Source: Prorocentrum cordatum
Lineage: Eukaryota > Sar > Dinophyceae > Prorocentrales > Prorocentraceae
NCBI GenBank assembly: GCA_963575745.1
Contig: CAUYUJ010015294.1
Location: forward strand, 1 to 64,000
Reading direction: 5' to 3'
Length of the DNA stretch: 64,000 nt
The translations under genes and the position numbers were made by a program. Under the pieces are notes generated by a model. It had not been told where the DNA came from and did no database searches. It saw only the letters and a program-made list of their open reading frames with translations. Below are positions 63,233 through 64,000 of the stretch, in pieces. The stretch's first letter is position 1; each line of letters opens with the position of its first letter.

Positions 63233-64000
63233 GGCGCCGGCGGTAAACCGTCAACCTTGGTTACCGCCGGGAGACTCGTAGAGCTTCCTAGCTCGACTCG
63301 AGTTGAGAAAACCGACAGCACCTACCAACATTCCGACTCATAGTGAATATTTCTTCACCTCTGAATGTGACAGGCGACGCGTCTGATGTCTGCGAATCGA
63401 CTCCTGTCATTATCAGCCCTGCAGCCCGCCCTACAACCTGAGTTAAGTGCAGAAAACCGACAGCACCTCTCAGGATGACTCGAACAATACAGTAGCTTCG
63501 CAGACCTAATTCGGGCAGCGGACCGAGTTCCGAGCTCTGGATTCGACAGGCGAACGCGTCTGATGTCTTCAAACCGATTACTGTGACCACCAGCACTGTA
63601 GCCCCTCTCAGCGCGAGTTGAGTGCAGAAAACTGAGAGCACTTCTTAAGATGACTCGACCAATACGAATAGTTGCGCGATTCCAGATCGGGCAGCAGACC
63701 GAGTTCAGAGCTCTGGATTCAACAGACAAACGCAACTGATGATTCTGAATCCGGCTCTGTAAATATCAGCTCTGTAGCTGTCCTACAGCTTGAGTTGAGT
63801 ACAGAAACCGAGAATTCCTGTCAAGATGACTCGAATATAGACCGAGTTCAGACCTCTGGGTTCAACAGGCGAACGCGCCTGATCATTCTGAATCGATGAG
63901 CTGTGCTTACCAGCTCTGTAGCTGTCCTAAAGCTCGAGTTATGTTTAGAAAACCGTCAGCGCGTATCAAGATGACGCAAAACTGCCGATCCCGCACAGTG
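63233..64000 (+). repeat. S-element, cut by the window end
   Basis: Hairpin 63235-63272, GAGACTCGTAGAGCTTCC, then monomers with deletions near 63350 and 63835. Continues past the window. Confidence 0.85.

Noticed and set aside
15421-64000. Satellite monomers as tRNA- or 5S-derived genes
   Set aside because: No cloverleaf, A/B box pair or 5S-like internal control region could be recognised in the monomers.

Overview
The window is repeat-rich nuclear DNA from a microbial eukaryote, most likely a dinoflagellate. The best evidence is at 28548-28568 (minus strand): a 21-nt match to the conserved dinoflagellate spliced leader (it begins CCGTAGCCATTTT and ends GGCTCAAG). It sits at the exact 5' end of a retrotransposon and is followed by two shorter leader relics. 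No convincing host gene, tRNA or rRNA was found. Nearly everything is tandem repeat, inverted-repeat element or non-LTR retrotransposon (LINE).

Layout. 1-4400: two copies of a ~2.18-kb higher-order unit, each a 102-bp tandem array. 4556-5157: GGA-type microsatellite and a 16-bp minisatellite. 5158-9680: a decayed plus-strand LINE (ORF1, endonuclease, reverse transcriptase) with a small inverted-repeat element inside it. 9680-15420: gene-free DNA with low-complexity tracts and arrays of ~83, ~90 and 160 bp, then a purine-rich block. 15420-64000: a mosaic of two repeat classes. S-elements are ~1.2 kb, built from ~177-bp satellite monomers in a fixed order. C-elements are ~340 bp. Both have 14-bp terminal inverted repeats with the core CTCGTAGAGCT, and both are preceded by a short hairpin (CCGGCGGTRA ... 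TYACCGCCGG) seen about 40 times.

At least nine minus-strand retroelements or their 5'-truncated 3' ends are inserted at the same place in the loop of this hairpin. One (LINE-A, 22745-28568) looks intact, with an ORF1 (coiled coil plus nucleic-acid-binding domain) and an ORF2 (APE endonuclease, reverse transcriptase, RNase H-like). A second family (LINE-B, 40097-45854) has the same layout but is inactivated. A third (LINE-C, 52536-54412) is 5'-truncated.

Three properties of this retroelement group stand out. ORF1 and ORF2 lie in one frame separated only by a UGA codon, in two diverged families. The RNase H motifs occur in a permuted order with all four catalytic acids kept. The elements target a hairpin carried by other mobile repeats, so the LINEs ride on the inverted-repeat elements. 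A composite insertion with perfect 59-bp inverted repeats (33937-34826), a GC-rich palindromic repeat in two copies, and an unidentified 1.8-kb element with a 10-bp target duplication complete the picture.
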